Of a stretch of 64,000 nucleotides of DNA, positions 23,967 through 35,228 are shown in pieces. This DNA comes from Nannochloropsis salina CCMP1776 (Eukaryota; Sar; Eustigmatophyceae; Eustigmatales; Monodopsidaceae), in assembly GCA_004565275.1 (NCBI GenBank), contig SDOX01000007.1, forward strand, positions 746,277 through 810,276, in the 5' to 3' direction. Each line of letters begins with the position of its first letter. Within the stretch, counting starts at the first letter, position 1. Below the pieces are notes generated by a model. The model was not told where the DNA came from. It was given only the letters and a program-made list of their open reading frames with translations, and did not search any database. The position numbers were made by a program, and so were the translations under genes.

Positions 23967-24648
23967 AAGGGAGGAACCAGTATTCTTGAATCTCAAGAAA
24001 TGTAAATTTTGTGTGACTAAATGCAGAATTCGGTCGCCTCAAATGTACGTGAAAGAATCTATCAAGGAGTGCACCCGCCGTGACGTCACGGTAGAAAGAA
24101 GGGAGGGGCGAAGTACTTTCCAGGCCCGTCATGGGGCTGGAGGGCTTGACCACACCCAGTGTGCGTCCACCGAAACCCCCGTAGACACACACAGACAAGG
24201 ATTAACTGACATGTGCGTGCAGATCGGCCGCATTCTCCATGATTTCCCCCGTGTGTTTGTACGAGACGCGTCCGGCATGGGAGGAGGCGTTGAGGAAACA
24301 GCGAGACCTTCTCTGGAAGTCTACGGTCGATTCAAGGTAGCGCGCCGCATAAAACGACAGACCCTTGGTGATCTGCCCTTACACGCGACATCCTAAGAAT
24401 ATGCCGTGCCGGTGCTACAGGCGTTGGAAGCGGGGCGAACGGGGGGGTTTGCCTTTGTATACTAGAATTCCTTTTCGTGAATCGAAATCGATCTCTTTGG
24501 AGAAAGCAAGCAGAAGACGTAGTGCGTTGGTTTCTTGTGCACTCCTGTTTTGGCAGTCGCGCATGTTACATACCGCAAGGCATGCTCAGAGATGCATTAC
24601 TCACTTTGACATGCACACAGGGACAAGAAGTCAAGGACGGACGAGGTC
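23967..24648. other. Intergenic region between golgin and ubiquilin
   Basis: 3' flank of the golgin and promoter side of ubiquilin, both plus strand. No gene recognised. Confidence 0.5.
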
Positions 24649-27441
24649 ATGGCACCGATCACTGTCCACATCAAATGCGCCAATGCCAAAAAGTACTCGG
24701 TTAGCGTGGAGCAGGACAAGCGCGTCTCCGACTTGAAGGTGAGTGGATGATTCACGGTCGATCAATGGAGGTCTTGCCACAGAACATGCTCGTTTATAAG
24801 CAGGCATGCGTAAGAAAAGTGGGGGAACGGGTTCTTGAGAACAAGTACTTTGTTCTGAAGATGACCCATACCGGGCCATAAGAGGTGTGTATGCCTTGTT
24901 TCACGGCATGCTACATCGCTGTTTGTCTCTTCACGCCGTTGTGGCTGACTCACCTCGTGCATGGAGGTGTACCCTGGTCCTTTTGGAACGGAGGGCGAGG
25001 AGGGACCTGGTGCACTCATTGCGTTATATATGCCGCCTGGTCCCTGGGCCTGGTAGGCTCTCATTGATGATGGCCATCACAATTCCTCTTGTTGATTCGC
25101 AAGCTATCACAGAGCATGGCGTCGACAGTGGACGCGCTCACCGCCCTTCCCGCCCGTCACGAGCCCACCCCGTGCATCTCATACCCTCTCTCTCTTCCCC
25201 CCCCCAGATCGCCATTGAGGCCATATCCGATATCCCCGCAACTCACCAACGCCTTATCCATAAGGGGAAAGTGCTCAAAGATGAGGAAGGCTTGACCACG
25301 TACACCATCGACAACGATTCCACCGTGCACTTGGTGCGTGCGCCCTCGGCGACCACGACCTCAGCCCCCCCCGCGTCCACCCACACCGTCCCTCCCCCGC
25401 CCTCCTCCACCACCCCCGCCCCTCCCTTCCCCCCGCCTACGGGCTCCGGGGCCACCAATCCCTTCGCGGCTTTGATGGGAGCAGGGGGTGGGCTGGGAGG
25501 GCCCTCTGGGTCTGCGCCTCCATTTCAGGCTGGGAGCAACCCTATGTTTGGCGGGCTCGGTATGGGCCCGGGGGGGTTTCCGAGCGCCCAAGAACAGCAG
25601 AGGATGCAGCAGCAGCTCATGCAGGTACAAGGAGGGAGAAAGGGAGAAGTAGGAGCAGCAAGCAGGGAAGCTTTTGGGGTGGAAAAGCTTTTGTGAACTT
25701 TGGGGGGGGGGGCAGAGTCTTTCTTATGGTACATGCCGACGCCCATTTCGCTGGTCCCCTCCCTCCCTCCCTCCCTCCCTCCCCTCCCCTCTCTCCCAAG
25801 AACCCCGAGATGATGGACCAGGTGATGCAGTCTCCCCTTATGCAGCAAATGATGAACTCGCCGGAGCTAATGCGGAGCATGATGATGGCCAACCCCCAGG
25901 TGAGGCTAGAAAGAGGAGGGAGGGAGGGAGGGAGGGAGATAGGGAAGGGGAAGGAACTTGGCGGATCGATTCATCTCGGACTCGTCATGATTGGAAAGGA
26001 TAGGGTCGTTGGGAACGGGCTGGGAGGAAGGGGAAGGGGAAGGGAGATAATGATGGCCGCGGCGGATGCGTAGCTTCCTGCGTCCTCTCTGCCACGTGTA
26101 TTCCTCTTTCCTTCGGGGTCTCTTTGACCAGATCTCTACAGCGGGCGTTGCGGTCGGCTGACGTTCCTCCCTCCCTCCCTCCCTCCCTCTGGTTCCTCGC
26201 TGCACGTCGGCCTCAGATGATGGTGGCCAATCCCCAGCTCCGTCAAGTCCTGGACTCGAACCCGCACGCGCGATCGATGATGTCCAATCCACAGGCAAGA
26301 AGGAAGGGAGGGAGGGAGGGAGGGAGGGAGGGGAGGGGAGGGTAGGGCTTTGACGGCCACGCACGTCGACGCACGTCGTTGTATCCTCACCGTTCCATTT
26401 ATCACCCTTGTTCTCTCCCTTCCTCTCTCCTCCCTCCCTCCTGTTGTGCCCCCCTCAGTTCATCCAGCAGATGACAGATCCCAACACCGTCCGCGCCATG
26501 CTTCAACTTCAACGGGCTGGGATCCTACCCAAGTGAGAGGGGGAGGGAGCGGGAGAGTGGAAAAGAAAGAGGGAAGGGAGGAACGGCGGGGGGGGGGGGG
26601 GAGGGGGGGAATGAGCCGCTCGTCGGATGGAGACAGAGAGTAGATTGGACCGGTGCTATGCTCTCTTCCCACATCCATCTTTACCGCTCATGCTTATCGG
26701 TAATCTCCCTCCCCTGCTCCTCCTCTTTGTCTGCTCGGCTTCCTTCAGCATGGGCCCCTCCGGCGTGCCCGGTCCGTTTCCTCCCAACGGCCCTCCCCCA
26801 AGCCAAGGCGCGGGGCAGGAAGGTGCAGGGCAAGCCCCTCCTTTGGATTTCTCAGCGCTTCTCAACCAGATGGGCCCCATGGGGTTGGGCAGTGCGCCTC
26901 CCGCAGGGGTGCGTGTTTGGGGGGGGGGGGGGGGGAAGGGGGGGGAATGTTGTTCCTGGATGTGAAGACAGGCATTTGAGTGCTCTGAGTGCGTTTGGCT
27001 TTCTTTCATCTCCTTTATTTCCCCGTCGGCAACCCTCCTTCTCACCCGCTCGCCCCCCCTCTTGTTCTCCCTCCTTTCCAGCCACCCTCCATGCCGGTCG
27101 CCGACCCCGCCACCCGTTTCGCGCCACAACTGCAGCAACTCCGCGACATGGGCTTCACGGACGAAGCGCGCAACTTGCAGGTGAGAAGATGCCGTGGGGG
27201 TAGGAGGGAGGGAAGGGGGGAGAGAGGGGGGGAGGGGCGGGAGCCCCAGGGGTATAGAGTCAGAGAGGGAAGAAGGAGGGAAGGGGGGTAGCACGAGGAA
27301 GGGGGGCGGGGACAGAAGGAGCTGCGCGAATGTTGAGCTGCGGGATGACTGACATGGCTCCATAACGCGGACTCGATATTGCAGGCGTTGCAAGCCACCA
27401 ACGGGAACGTGAATGCGGCCATCGAACGCCTCTTTATGTGA
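24649..27441 (+). CDS. Ubiquilin / Dsk2-type ubiquitin shuttle receptor
   Basis: Delivers ubiquitylated proteins to the proteasome. Eight exons: 24649-24738, 25208-25624, 25801-25899, 26217-26294, 26459-26532, 26749-26908, 27082-27180 and 27385-27441, all phase-consistent, giving 357 residues. Residues 1-75 form the UBL domain (ITVHIKCANAKKYSV, QRLIHKGKVLKDEEGL). The centre has STI1-type Met/Asn-Pro repeats (NPEMMDQVMQSPLMQQMMNS, MVANPQLRQVLDSNPHARSM). The C-terminal UBA is LQQLRDMGFTDEARN plus NGNVNAAIERLF. LDFSALLNQMG is shared with the UBL-PUB protein at 14.3 kb. The intron after 26294 starts GCAAGA, a GC-AG intron. At 357 residues it is shorter than animal ubiquilins and close to yeast Dsk2. 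Confidence 0.93.
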
Positions 27442-28792
27442 GAAATACCGGACAGGGAAAAGGAAATCAAGGAGGGGGGGCAAATAGATAAATTTCCCTC
27501 AGTCTAGACGAGGCACTGACGCTTTCATTGAGAGGAGGGTTAGCACCGACGGCTGGGAAGAGGTGGTGTGCGGAGAGAAGGACGAAAAGAGAAGTTGCGC
27601 CAACACCGATGCGGAGCAAAGGCCCGTTCAAAGAAGCGGTTGCGAAGGCGAAGGTAGGCCGACCGAGAAATCAGATCTTTTGAGATAAATAAAGTAGGAA
27701 TCATTATTATTTTCGGTGTGAGCTGTATTTATAAGGTAGGAAAGGGCTGTGAGGTGGAGGCAGGAACAGAGCTGGACCGAGAGCAAGAGGGAGGGCCTAT
27801 CAAAAATGAGGATGAGTGACCCTAGTAAAGAGAATTCTCGGCGCATACAGACTTTTGACAAAAATTGTGAAAAGTGGGTTGTTGGTAGGGGAGGAGTCGG
27901 AGCTTTCCCGCTGAGAAAGTGACGAGGGGAGGGAAAATGAAGACGATCAATGGATGCAAATCGCTTTTCCCCGCCGGAAGTTGTTTTACTTTTGTACGAA
28001 TACAAATTATTTTCTATCGTAGCCACAAGCACATATAGCGACAACCTTAAAAGACGTCTGCAAGATAGCATCCCATCATATGAAAACCCGTCACACTCGT
28101 CCCGAAACGATGCGTAAACTCGCAAGTCTGCACGTCTCGCGTTCTATTCTTCTTGATTAACCTGAACATTTGAACCCTCATAATAACACATTACAAAAAC
28201 TTGCGCACACAATCAGGAACATGGCCCTCATCCTGGGTCATATGACTTTTTCCATGCGCACGTCGAAATGGAAAAAGAAAGAGCCGAGAAAATTCCGAGA
28301 GACAGGCATATGTCCCCGCTTTTCCAAACTTCCGCTTTTGCCAAACTTTATCCCAAAGGTTTTTCTGGTGTGCCGTCCTTGCATTGCTTCGAAAGATCAA
28401 TCAAGGGTGTGGAATTGGGCACCTTTTTCGATACGAGTGTCTAATGACAGCAAAAGTACGGGTGTGGGGCAGGCGACTTATGTATTCCGCTGCTTTCACA
28501 TCATCGCCTTTGCAAGATCAGGAGCCATTTGCTTTTCTAGATTCTACATGTCACCAGTAGAAAAGAAAGCCGACAACAAAGAAAGATGCCTTTTCATGCA
28601 TCCTTCCTGTGATACGTACTTAGCGTAAGCGAGGACAAGATAAGCATGATGAGCTGTTTCACCCTCTTACCAGGCAAAGCTCAAGCGTCTCTGTCGTTAT
28701 CTTTTCCTATCCCTCCTTCCATGACTGAGCAGACGACCAGCATCACAAAGAATTCCGTTCTAGGAAATCCATCAAGCTCGTTCTCGGATAAA
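27442..28792. other. Intergenic region, no gene recognised
   Basis: 3' flank of ubiquilin and upstream region of the secreted protein. A 152-codon open frame at 28170-28628 (+) has no recognisable domain. The frame upstream of 28793 is open in phase with the next gene but looks non-coding. Confidence 0.45.
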
Positions 28793-29403
28793 ATGGCACG
28801 AAACTACAGCCTTGGTGTTCTTCTTGCCGTTGCGGCCCTTGCTTCCCCTTTCACTCAAGCGCACTCTACCTTGCGGATTGACGAGGGGGTGAAACAGACC
28901 GTCACCTCTCCTATAGATGCACTTTCTGCGACGATGCCCAACCCTGTTCACACCTGGGAGGACAAAAAAAACGGGACGTATTACGCCCAAAACCAGATTT
29001 TTCTAAAAAACACGGATGCGACGCGGGCGGTGTGCGACGTGAAATTTACGGTGCCGGTCGATGCGGCGGCCAAGACCCGGCTGGAGAGCTCCTATGTCTC
29101 GCACGTGGAAACGAGTCGAAGCGGGCTGGATGGATCCCTGCCCGAATATGCGGACAGGTACGTGGACGGATGGTGGAGACTAGTGGGGTGCTGGGGTTGG
29201 AGCTCTTAGGAGCCAACGTGCTGATGCCGTGGCATGACCAAGACCAATGCGCTCACACATCTTGCGATTCCCTCTCTTTTTTCCCTGCGCGCAGGATTTC
29301 CCCCAACGAAACCGTCACACTCGGCTACCTTATATCGGGGCCCGAGGCAAAGGCAGTGGAAATGGGAGACTTCAAAGTGACGAGCGCTGAGTGGTGCGAC
29401 TGA
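28793..29403 (+). CDS. Small secreted protein with CBM49-like domain
   Basis: Exons 28793-29157 and 29295-29403 join (AG|G) to give 157 residues. The start at 28793 is chosen because it opens a clean signal peptide (MARNYSLGVLLAVAALASPF, cleavage probably after TQA) even though the frame is open further upstream. The mature part is one domain of about 110 residues with TWEDKKNGTYYAQNQIFLKN, a hydrophobic alternation typical of a beta sandwich, and SPNETVTLGYLISGPEAK. The W...TYY...N pattern and the late N-x-T-hydrophobic strand recall CBM49, a cellulose-binding module at the C-terminus of some plant and Dictyostelium cellulases. Here no catalytic domain is attached. The wall of related algae contains cellulose, so a wall role is plausible but inferred. 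Confidence 0.7.
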
Positions 29404-30069
29404 AGGGTGGCAGGCCCAAGGGGGAAGGGGGGAAGCTGGATATATTTTTTTTAATTGGACAAGGACGGGCATTGATCAAGAGGTTATGTGCAAAACGAAT
29501 GTTAAATATGGTAGAAGACCTGCCGGGGAAGGGGGGTTTGAGAGGGGGCAAGAGGGGGTGCTGCGACGAGAGGGAACGATTCACGCAGGGCCTAGGGAGA
29601 GGGAGGGAGCATAGACGACGACGTAGGCCGAAGAACAAAAGGAACCGAGTCGATGAGTAAGGTTAAAGGTGTATGTATCTGTTTTGAGGACAAGAGAAGA
29701 AGCCAAGGTGGAAGGGAGGATGGAGCTCTATGAGTTGTGTGTGCGTGGTGTGTAGTAAGGCTAGGCAGGTCTTTACGCGTGACAGCAACATGGGCTCGGG
29801 CATTGTGACACGCGCGAATGTTAATTAAATGCAGTGCTTGGGATGGAGGACGAATGGCGGTCGGACTCAGAAGACGCTCCAGCCACGCTTGAGTGCCACG
29901 CCCAGGGCGGGGGGGAAAGAAAAAATCTTCCCAAAACAAACAAAAACAAACCCTTTTCACCCAAGAAAGTGAGTTTATGAACACGATCCATGCGACATTG
30001 GACGCACACCATCATGGACGGGCCTTTTCCCTCTCGTCTCCTGAGTCCTCAGCCTCCTTGCGCGTCTCC
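29404..30069. other. Convergent 3' region
   Basis: 3' flanks of the secreted protein (+) and the exonuclease-fold gene (-). No gene recognised. Confidence 0.5.
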
Positions 30070-31637
30070 TCACAATGCAAATGTCGCCAGGACAGGGTAG
30101 TGATCGCTGAGGGTATTGTCGGCAAACACCTGGTACTTGTAGGGCAAAGGCGAGACAAAGTGGTCGAGGATGTGCTGCTCCTGCGGGCATGTGACCTACA
30201 GGGAGACAATTGGCAGGAGGAAGGAGCAATGGCAGGGTTTAGAGAGGGACGGAGGGATGGAGGGGGAGGGGGGGCGAGAAAAATATCAACCTCATCTCGG
30301 ATGGAACGGCAAAGAGCTCCCTCCCCTTCTTTCCACTCCTCCTTCGCCCCCCCACCCCCCCCTCTTTTTGATCACTTACTTGGTCGACCAAGCTGCCCAC
30401 GCCCAAGACCCGCGGCCCATGCACGTTGAAGTCGCCGACAACGCACCATAATCTTCCCCCCGTCCCGCCCTCCTTCCCTCCCTCCCTTCCCACCTCCTCC
30501 CCGATCTCCGCCAGCTGCTTTGCCTGCATGCGTGGCACATCCCTCTCCCCGAGCCACCCTAAGACCCTGCCTTTCCACGGATGGCTCTGAAAATTCGGTA
30601 CCAAGTGGAGGTTGACGAAGCGGATGTCCTCCCTCGCTCCCGCCTCCCCGCCATCTCCCCCTCCCTCCCGGGGCAAAGGTGCGACCGTGAACGCCTGGAA
30701 GCCCATGTGGTGCACAGGCGTGCAGGTCAGGTATCGGCGCAGGGGCCGGTGGAGGGGGTGCTTTGAAAGGACGAGCAGGCCTTGGTTGTGGCCCCGGCCG
30801 AAGGGGATGGGGGCGGAGGGCAGGTGGTGAGGGAGGGAGGGGAGGAGGGCCTCGATGATGCGTTTTTGGTGACATGTTTGCGAAACTGGGAAGAGAAGAC
30901 CTTCGACGTAAAAAAACCAGGAAAGAGGGCCGAATGATGCCCCCCCCCCCCAGAGGGTCTCGCACAAAAAACCCATCGGTCCCAGGCGCCAGTCGAACGC
31001 CTAAGGGAGGAAGGAAGGCAGGGAAGGAGGACGTGAGGGAGGGAGAGAAAGGACCATGCCGATCGATTCCGCGAGCACTATTGTACGCTATTTTCCTTTT
31101 TGTCGTACACTCATTCATGGTTGGTAAGGAGCTCAAACAGAGACGCCCTCTCACTTCCGGATTCATCACTCGGGTCCTGCCCCCAGAAACGAAGCCTCCT
31201 TTTAATCAGACACCTCGCACCCGAAGACCCTCTTTAAATAAGCTGACCTCTTGCAGACAGACAATGTCGACGTCCAGGCTTTCGATGAATTTACATATTG
31301 CCTCTAAATTCTCGATCGGATTCCACCTTACAAGGGGTGCAATCCAGACATTGTAGGTTAAGACCTGAAGAGAAAATACTTTGTGAAAGGGACGACTCGT
31401 ATCTTGCTTAAACCCCTCATTGTCCTCACAACATTCTTTCCTCAGCGTCATAGAAGCTTAGATTCAAGCCTCACGTGCGTAAGAACGGCTGGACGGTGCG
31501 GCCCATTGACCCCCATTTCCCCTCTGTCCAACCCCCGCCCCCCCGCCTACACGCACTCTGAAAGTCTGCTTTCGCCTGCCACCGTCAGTCTGCGTTGAGC
31601 TTTCGCCTTTCATTTCCGCACCGTCGGATAGTTTCAT
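30070..31637 (-). CDS. Endonuclease/exonuclease/phosphatase-fold protein
   Basis: Metal-dependent phosphodiesterase fold (DNase I, sphingomyelinase, deadenylase superfamily); the substrate is not readable. Exons 31637-31557, 31364-31248, 31000-30380 and 30195-30070 join in phase to 314 residues. Catalytic-type motifs appear in order: VLTYNVW (Asn), VDIVCLQE (metal Glu), LLVLSKHPL, VVGDFNVHGP (Asp/Asn), and DNTLSDHYPVLATF (Asp-His pair) next to the C-terminus. The first exon is inferred from phase and a GTGCGT donor at 31556; an ATG at 31637 gives a short polar N-terminus. The third exon includes a run of 12 G at about 30940-30951, a place where an indel would shift the frame; as read, the frame remains open through it. 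Confidence 0.8.
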
Positions 31638-32725
31638 GATGTCATTCACACTCGCTGGTCGATGCAGAGTGACTTCTCAAATGCGCTTACCCTTATCCTC
31701 TCATCGTCGGATGCTCTGTGTGTAGAAGGGGAGGCGCCAAGGAAGGTATGGAATCCGAAGGTATATCATGACTTGTACTTGTTGTAACCATGTACCAATT
31801 CCTCCCAGAAAGGTCACGAATCAAAGGCGTGCCCCCGAGCATTGGCCCTAAACGGGGAGTCGTAACCCTTTGAACTAGCACGGAAGAGTGTAACCTCCTC
31901 ACCCCCCCTGTGCCGCCATACAATTTGTTCCAGCAATTCCGTATTGTAGGAACGGCTGCTTAAAAATACGACAACGAGACGTATAGTGATAGAGCATATC
32001 CCTGTCCAAAAATTCAACATGTCAGGTATTCTCTGGGGAAAACACAGGATAACATGATCGTTTACAGGACTGAAGTGGTGGGGCACAGGGCGGTTTCCCG
32101 GGCAGCCAAGTTATGTGCTCAAGTCGTGACTAAATGCTTTTTATTTGTGAGTATATAGACCATCAGTGTTTGCCATTATTTATTTTTAAGCGCTTTCCAT
32201 TGGTTTTGCACTGCTCTAGACAAGTAGCATGAATATATAAGAAAGACAGACTGCGACTCACTGTCCGTCTCCGTTTCTCGGTTGTCGTTGAGCTGGGTGG
32301 ACATCCCTGCGTTCTGGCGCAAGCTCGTGTTCGATTAGTAAGCACTGCATTGTGGCACCGTGGAGTCCCAAATTGGTCTCAGCAGTTCGTGCCAGCCACA
32401 TGCTCAATTATGCAGAGCAAAGAGCGCTGTGTCGTGCACACCAAAATTTGTTTTTTGTTCGTCTTATTAGCTTTCCTTTCCATGGCCATGTGTGCCCCCT
32501 CGTTTCTGGATCATATGTGCGCTATCGAAACTTCTTGCGTGTCTGTAAGGGGCTTTTACCCAGATACCAACACGGGCTGGCTCCCACCCTCTTGGTCCGA
32601 CATCGGGCGTGGGCCGCATGTCTCTTCAGTTAGGTTTAGGGTTAAGGTCGACCCTAACCCTGACCCGCGCATCGCCCTTCACCATTGCCACGCTTCTCCC
32701 TCCCACCGGCCACCCCTTTCCTTGA
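31638..32725. other. Intergenic region with telomere-like palindrome
   Basis: Lies between two minus-strand genes. No protein-like frame recognised. Contains the head-to-head telomere-like element at 32630-32666. Confidence 0.5.
32630..32666. repeat. Head-to-head telomere-like motif
   Basis: TTTAGGG-type units at 32635-32647 run into TCGA and then CCCTAACCCT at 32652-32661. Arms 32638-32649 and 32650-32661 are reverse complements with one mismatch, centred on GTCGAC. A sequence of this order (TTAGGG then CCCTAA) is the orientation expected of fused chromosome ends, but only about two degenerate units lie on each side. Confidence 0.6.
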
Positions 32726-34763
32726 TCACATCATAGTCTCCACGTCGACCTGCCTCCCCACATAAAACGGTCCGGCTTTGGAATACTCTCGGAGCTCCTC
32801 CAAGACGTCTTCTCCCAACATACCCCGCGCCCTCCCTCCCTCCCTCCCCCCCTTCCTCCCTCCCTCCCTCCCTCCCTCCCCGCCTTCACCGCCGTCTGTC
32901 TCCCGAAGCACGGCTTGCACCAAACTGTACTTCCACTCCATCCCTACCTTATCCCTCTCGGTGCTGCGGCTCAACAAAAACTGCCGAAACCCCCCGGTGG
33001 CAAAGGCCGCGCGGACCCCCCACCCTCCTTCCTGCCCCATCACCGCCACGAGCACGTGGTAGAAGGCGTGCCGTAGGCTGGGGTGGGGCGAGACTTGAAG
33101 TTGCCGGAGCACAAAGTCCAAGGAGGAGGGACTATCGTTCATCTCCCCCAGACGGGCAAAGAGGATTCGACGCAGCGCCGTGACCTCCTCCTCGCCGTCC
33201 TCCCCTCCCTCCCTCCCTCCCTCCCCCGTGCCTGTTTCCCTCCTCCCCCTCCTCCATCCCTGCCGCCTCCGGGGGAATCGTCCTTGCGCTCCTCCCCCTG
33301 GTTTCCACCCGCCAGCCCTCCCGCCCGCCCTCCCTCCCGCCCTCCCTCCCGCCCTCCAAGGCTTGAGCCAAGGCGTGCATGGCCGCTTGCTTCATCTCGG
33401 CGGTCATGCCCCTGAGATTCAACCAATTCCTCAGCAAGACAGGGTCCTCCGCCACCAACCTTAAGCCTCGGGCAGAAAAGCGCGCGAAACCCGACAAGAC
33501 CTGCAAGGCAACGAGTCGATTCTCCTCCCGCCCCGACGCCGCGTAGGTCAGCACCGTGCTCATCACCTCCATCACCATTTCGTCTTCCTCCCCCTCATCC
33601 TCTCCGCCCTGCCTCCCGCCTTCCGCCCCCCGCATCCTTCGCAGGGCAGCTTGGAACATGGTCCCTAACACCCGCAATGCCGCCCCGCCTAAAATCGAGT
33701 CCGGCCCCGCTCCTTCCCCCCCTCCCTCCCTCCCCCGCACCAACCCCAGCAACAGCCTTACAATCCCCGCCTCCGACATGCTCCGTGCGCCTCGAGCTGT
33801 CCCTGCCCCTGCCTCCAGGAGCTCGAGGGCACTGAAACGAATGAGCTCGTCCGCCGTCCCTCCCTCCCTTGCACCCCGCGCCAGGTCGAAGAGGAGGGCG
33901 AGGGCGGGTCCCGTGGACGGTGAGGCGAGGGAGGCATGAAGGGAGGGCTGCACGTCCGCCAGGGCGAACGCGCGCGCGATCATATCGGCGTAACGAAGAC
34001 GAAGCACTTGGTTCCGTAGCACGTCGGGGTTTACGCTGGCAAAGCGATGGGTGTGAGCAAGGAGGGGGGCAATGTGGGCGGTGGGGGCGGAGGGAAAGGC
34101 GCAGGTGCGCATCATAAAGAGGAGGGCGTCCGCCGAGGACTGAGCGACCGCAATGCTAGGGTCCGCTATACCTTGAATCAACGCGGCGGCGACGGACATG
34201 GAAAGGTTGGAGGTGGGGGAGGCCGATGGGGGGTTAAGCGCGGGGTCGGAGAGGGAGGAAACGACGTCTTCTGCATCTCCTGTACCCACAGAGAGCCGTC
34301 GGATCAGAGCTTGTCGCTTTTCTTCCCTTTCCTCCCCTTCGCCCCCGCCTCCTTTCCCCTCACGCAGCTGCAAATTCTCACTCAGAATTTTCGTTGTCAA
34401 CCGCCTCACTTCCTCCTCGGGGTGCCGCATCCCCAGGACTAAATGGGGCAGCACCAGCGGGTCTGTGAGTAAATCCATGCCTAACGCACTTGTGAAGCAA
34501 CGGTTCACCGCCCGCGCTACTTGATGCAGCCGGTCCTTATCCGCACGCCGTGTCGCCTGGTCCAAGGCGAGGAAAAGCTGTATGAGGGAAACGTGCTGGG
34601 AAAGGAAAGTGGCCACCAGCTCCCTTTCGCGTTCCCGACTCTGTGCTGTCCGCGACAATGAGTCCGAGGGCGGAAGCGCGCGGAGAAAAGCCTTGATTCG
34701 ATCCCATTGTTCCGGGGTAGTCTCTGGTGATGGGGAAGCAGAATCCGCTGAGGAGGCTGCCAT
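32726..34763 (-). CDS. PSMD5: 26S proteasome assembly chaperone PSMD5 (S5B/HSM3)
   Basis: ARM/HEAT-repeat chaperone that in animals binds the base ATPase PSMC2 (Rpt1) during 19S assembly. The main exon runs from ATG 34763 to about 33340; the 3' exon is in another frame, entering at about 33230 and ending at 32726. The N-terminus is all-helical (RIKAFLRALPPSDSL, MDLLTDPLVLPHLVLGMRHP). The C-terminus carries the strongest family match: GGFRQFLLSRSTERDKVGME, WKYSLVQAVL and the terminal AGPFYVGRQVDVE, equivalent to the human ending region. The junction between 33180 and 33345 is unresolved: it lies in (GGGA)n sequence, the two sides differ in frame, and no GT-AG pair fits cleanly, although an acceptor at AAACAG (about 33230) would fit a phase-1 donor. 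Low-complexity Gly/Arg text in that window may be intronic. Confidence 0.82.
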
Positions 34764-35228
34764 CACTCTGGGTGTGGTTTGTTGGCAATTACAGAACAGC
34801 AATCAGTCAGCGACAAGGAACTGTACTAGGCGGGCAAGGTGGTGCTCACAGTTTCTGTGCATATCCCGCAAGCGCTGTTGTGTCAACCTCTTTATAGAGA
34901 AAGTGCTGTCCGGCAGCAAATTAAGCGACTCGCCGGAGGGGCAAGCCGCCGCAATAGCGTGCCCTCGAAAACCGGAAAACATCCTAAAAGTTAAACCTTC
35001 TCTGAGCCATCTCGCCTAACCGAGCATATTGACACGCTCTCCCTCAAATTCATCGTGCTTTCCAACTACGTGCGCTTGCTTAGAGTTGCTATAGAGGAGA
35101 AAAGTCGTGATTCTAACCTCCTCACCCCTACTGTTAAAGTAGACCCCTCGCGAAGCCTCACATTTCTCGATACCATCTCACCGTCAGCATACAGAGCTAT
35201 CAAAAGCAACTTTCAAAAGTGCAACCGT
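34764..35228. promoter_or_regulatory. Divergent promoter, PSMD5 / OMA1
   Basis: About 465 bp between start codons of divergent genes. The OMA1 frame stays open upstream to 35055, but the presequence-like start is at 35229. No specific element recognised. Confidence 0.4.

Noticed and set aside
28170-28628. 152-codon open frame upstream of the secreted protein
   Set aside because: No recognisable protein features; likely chance in a less GC-rich intergenic region.
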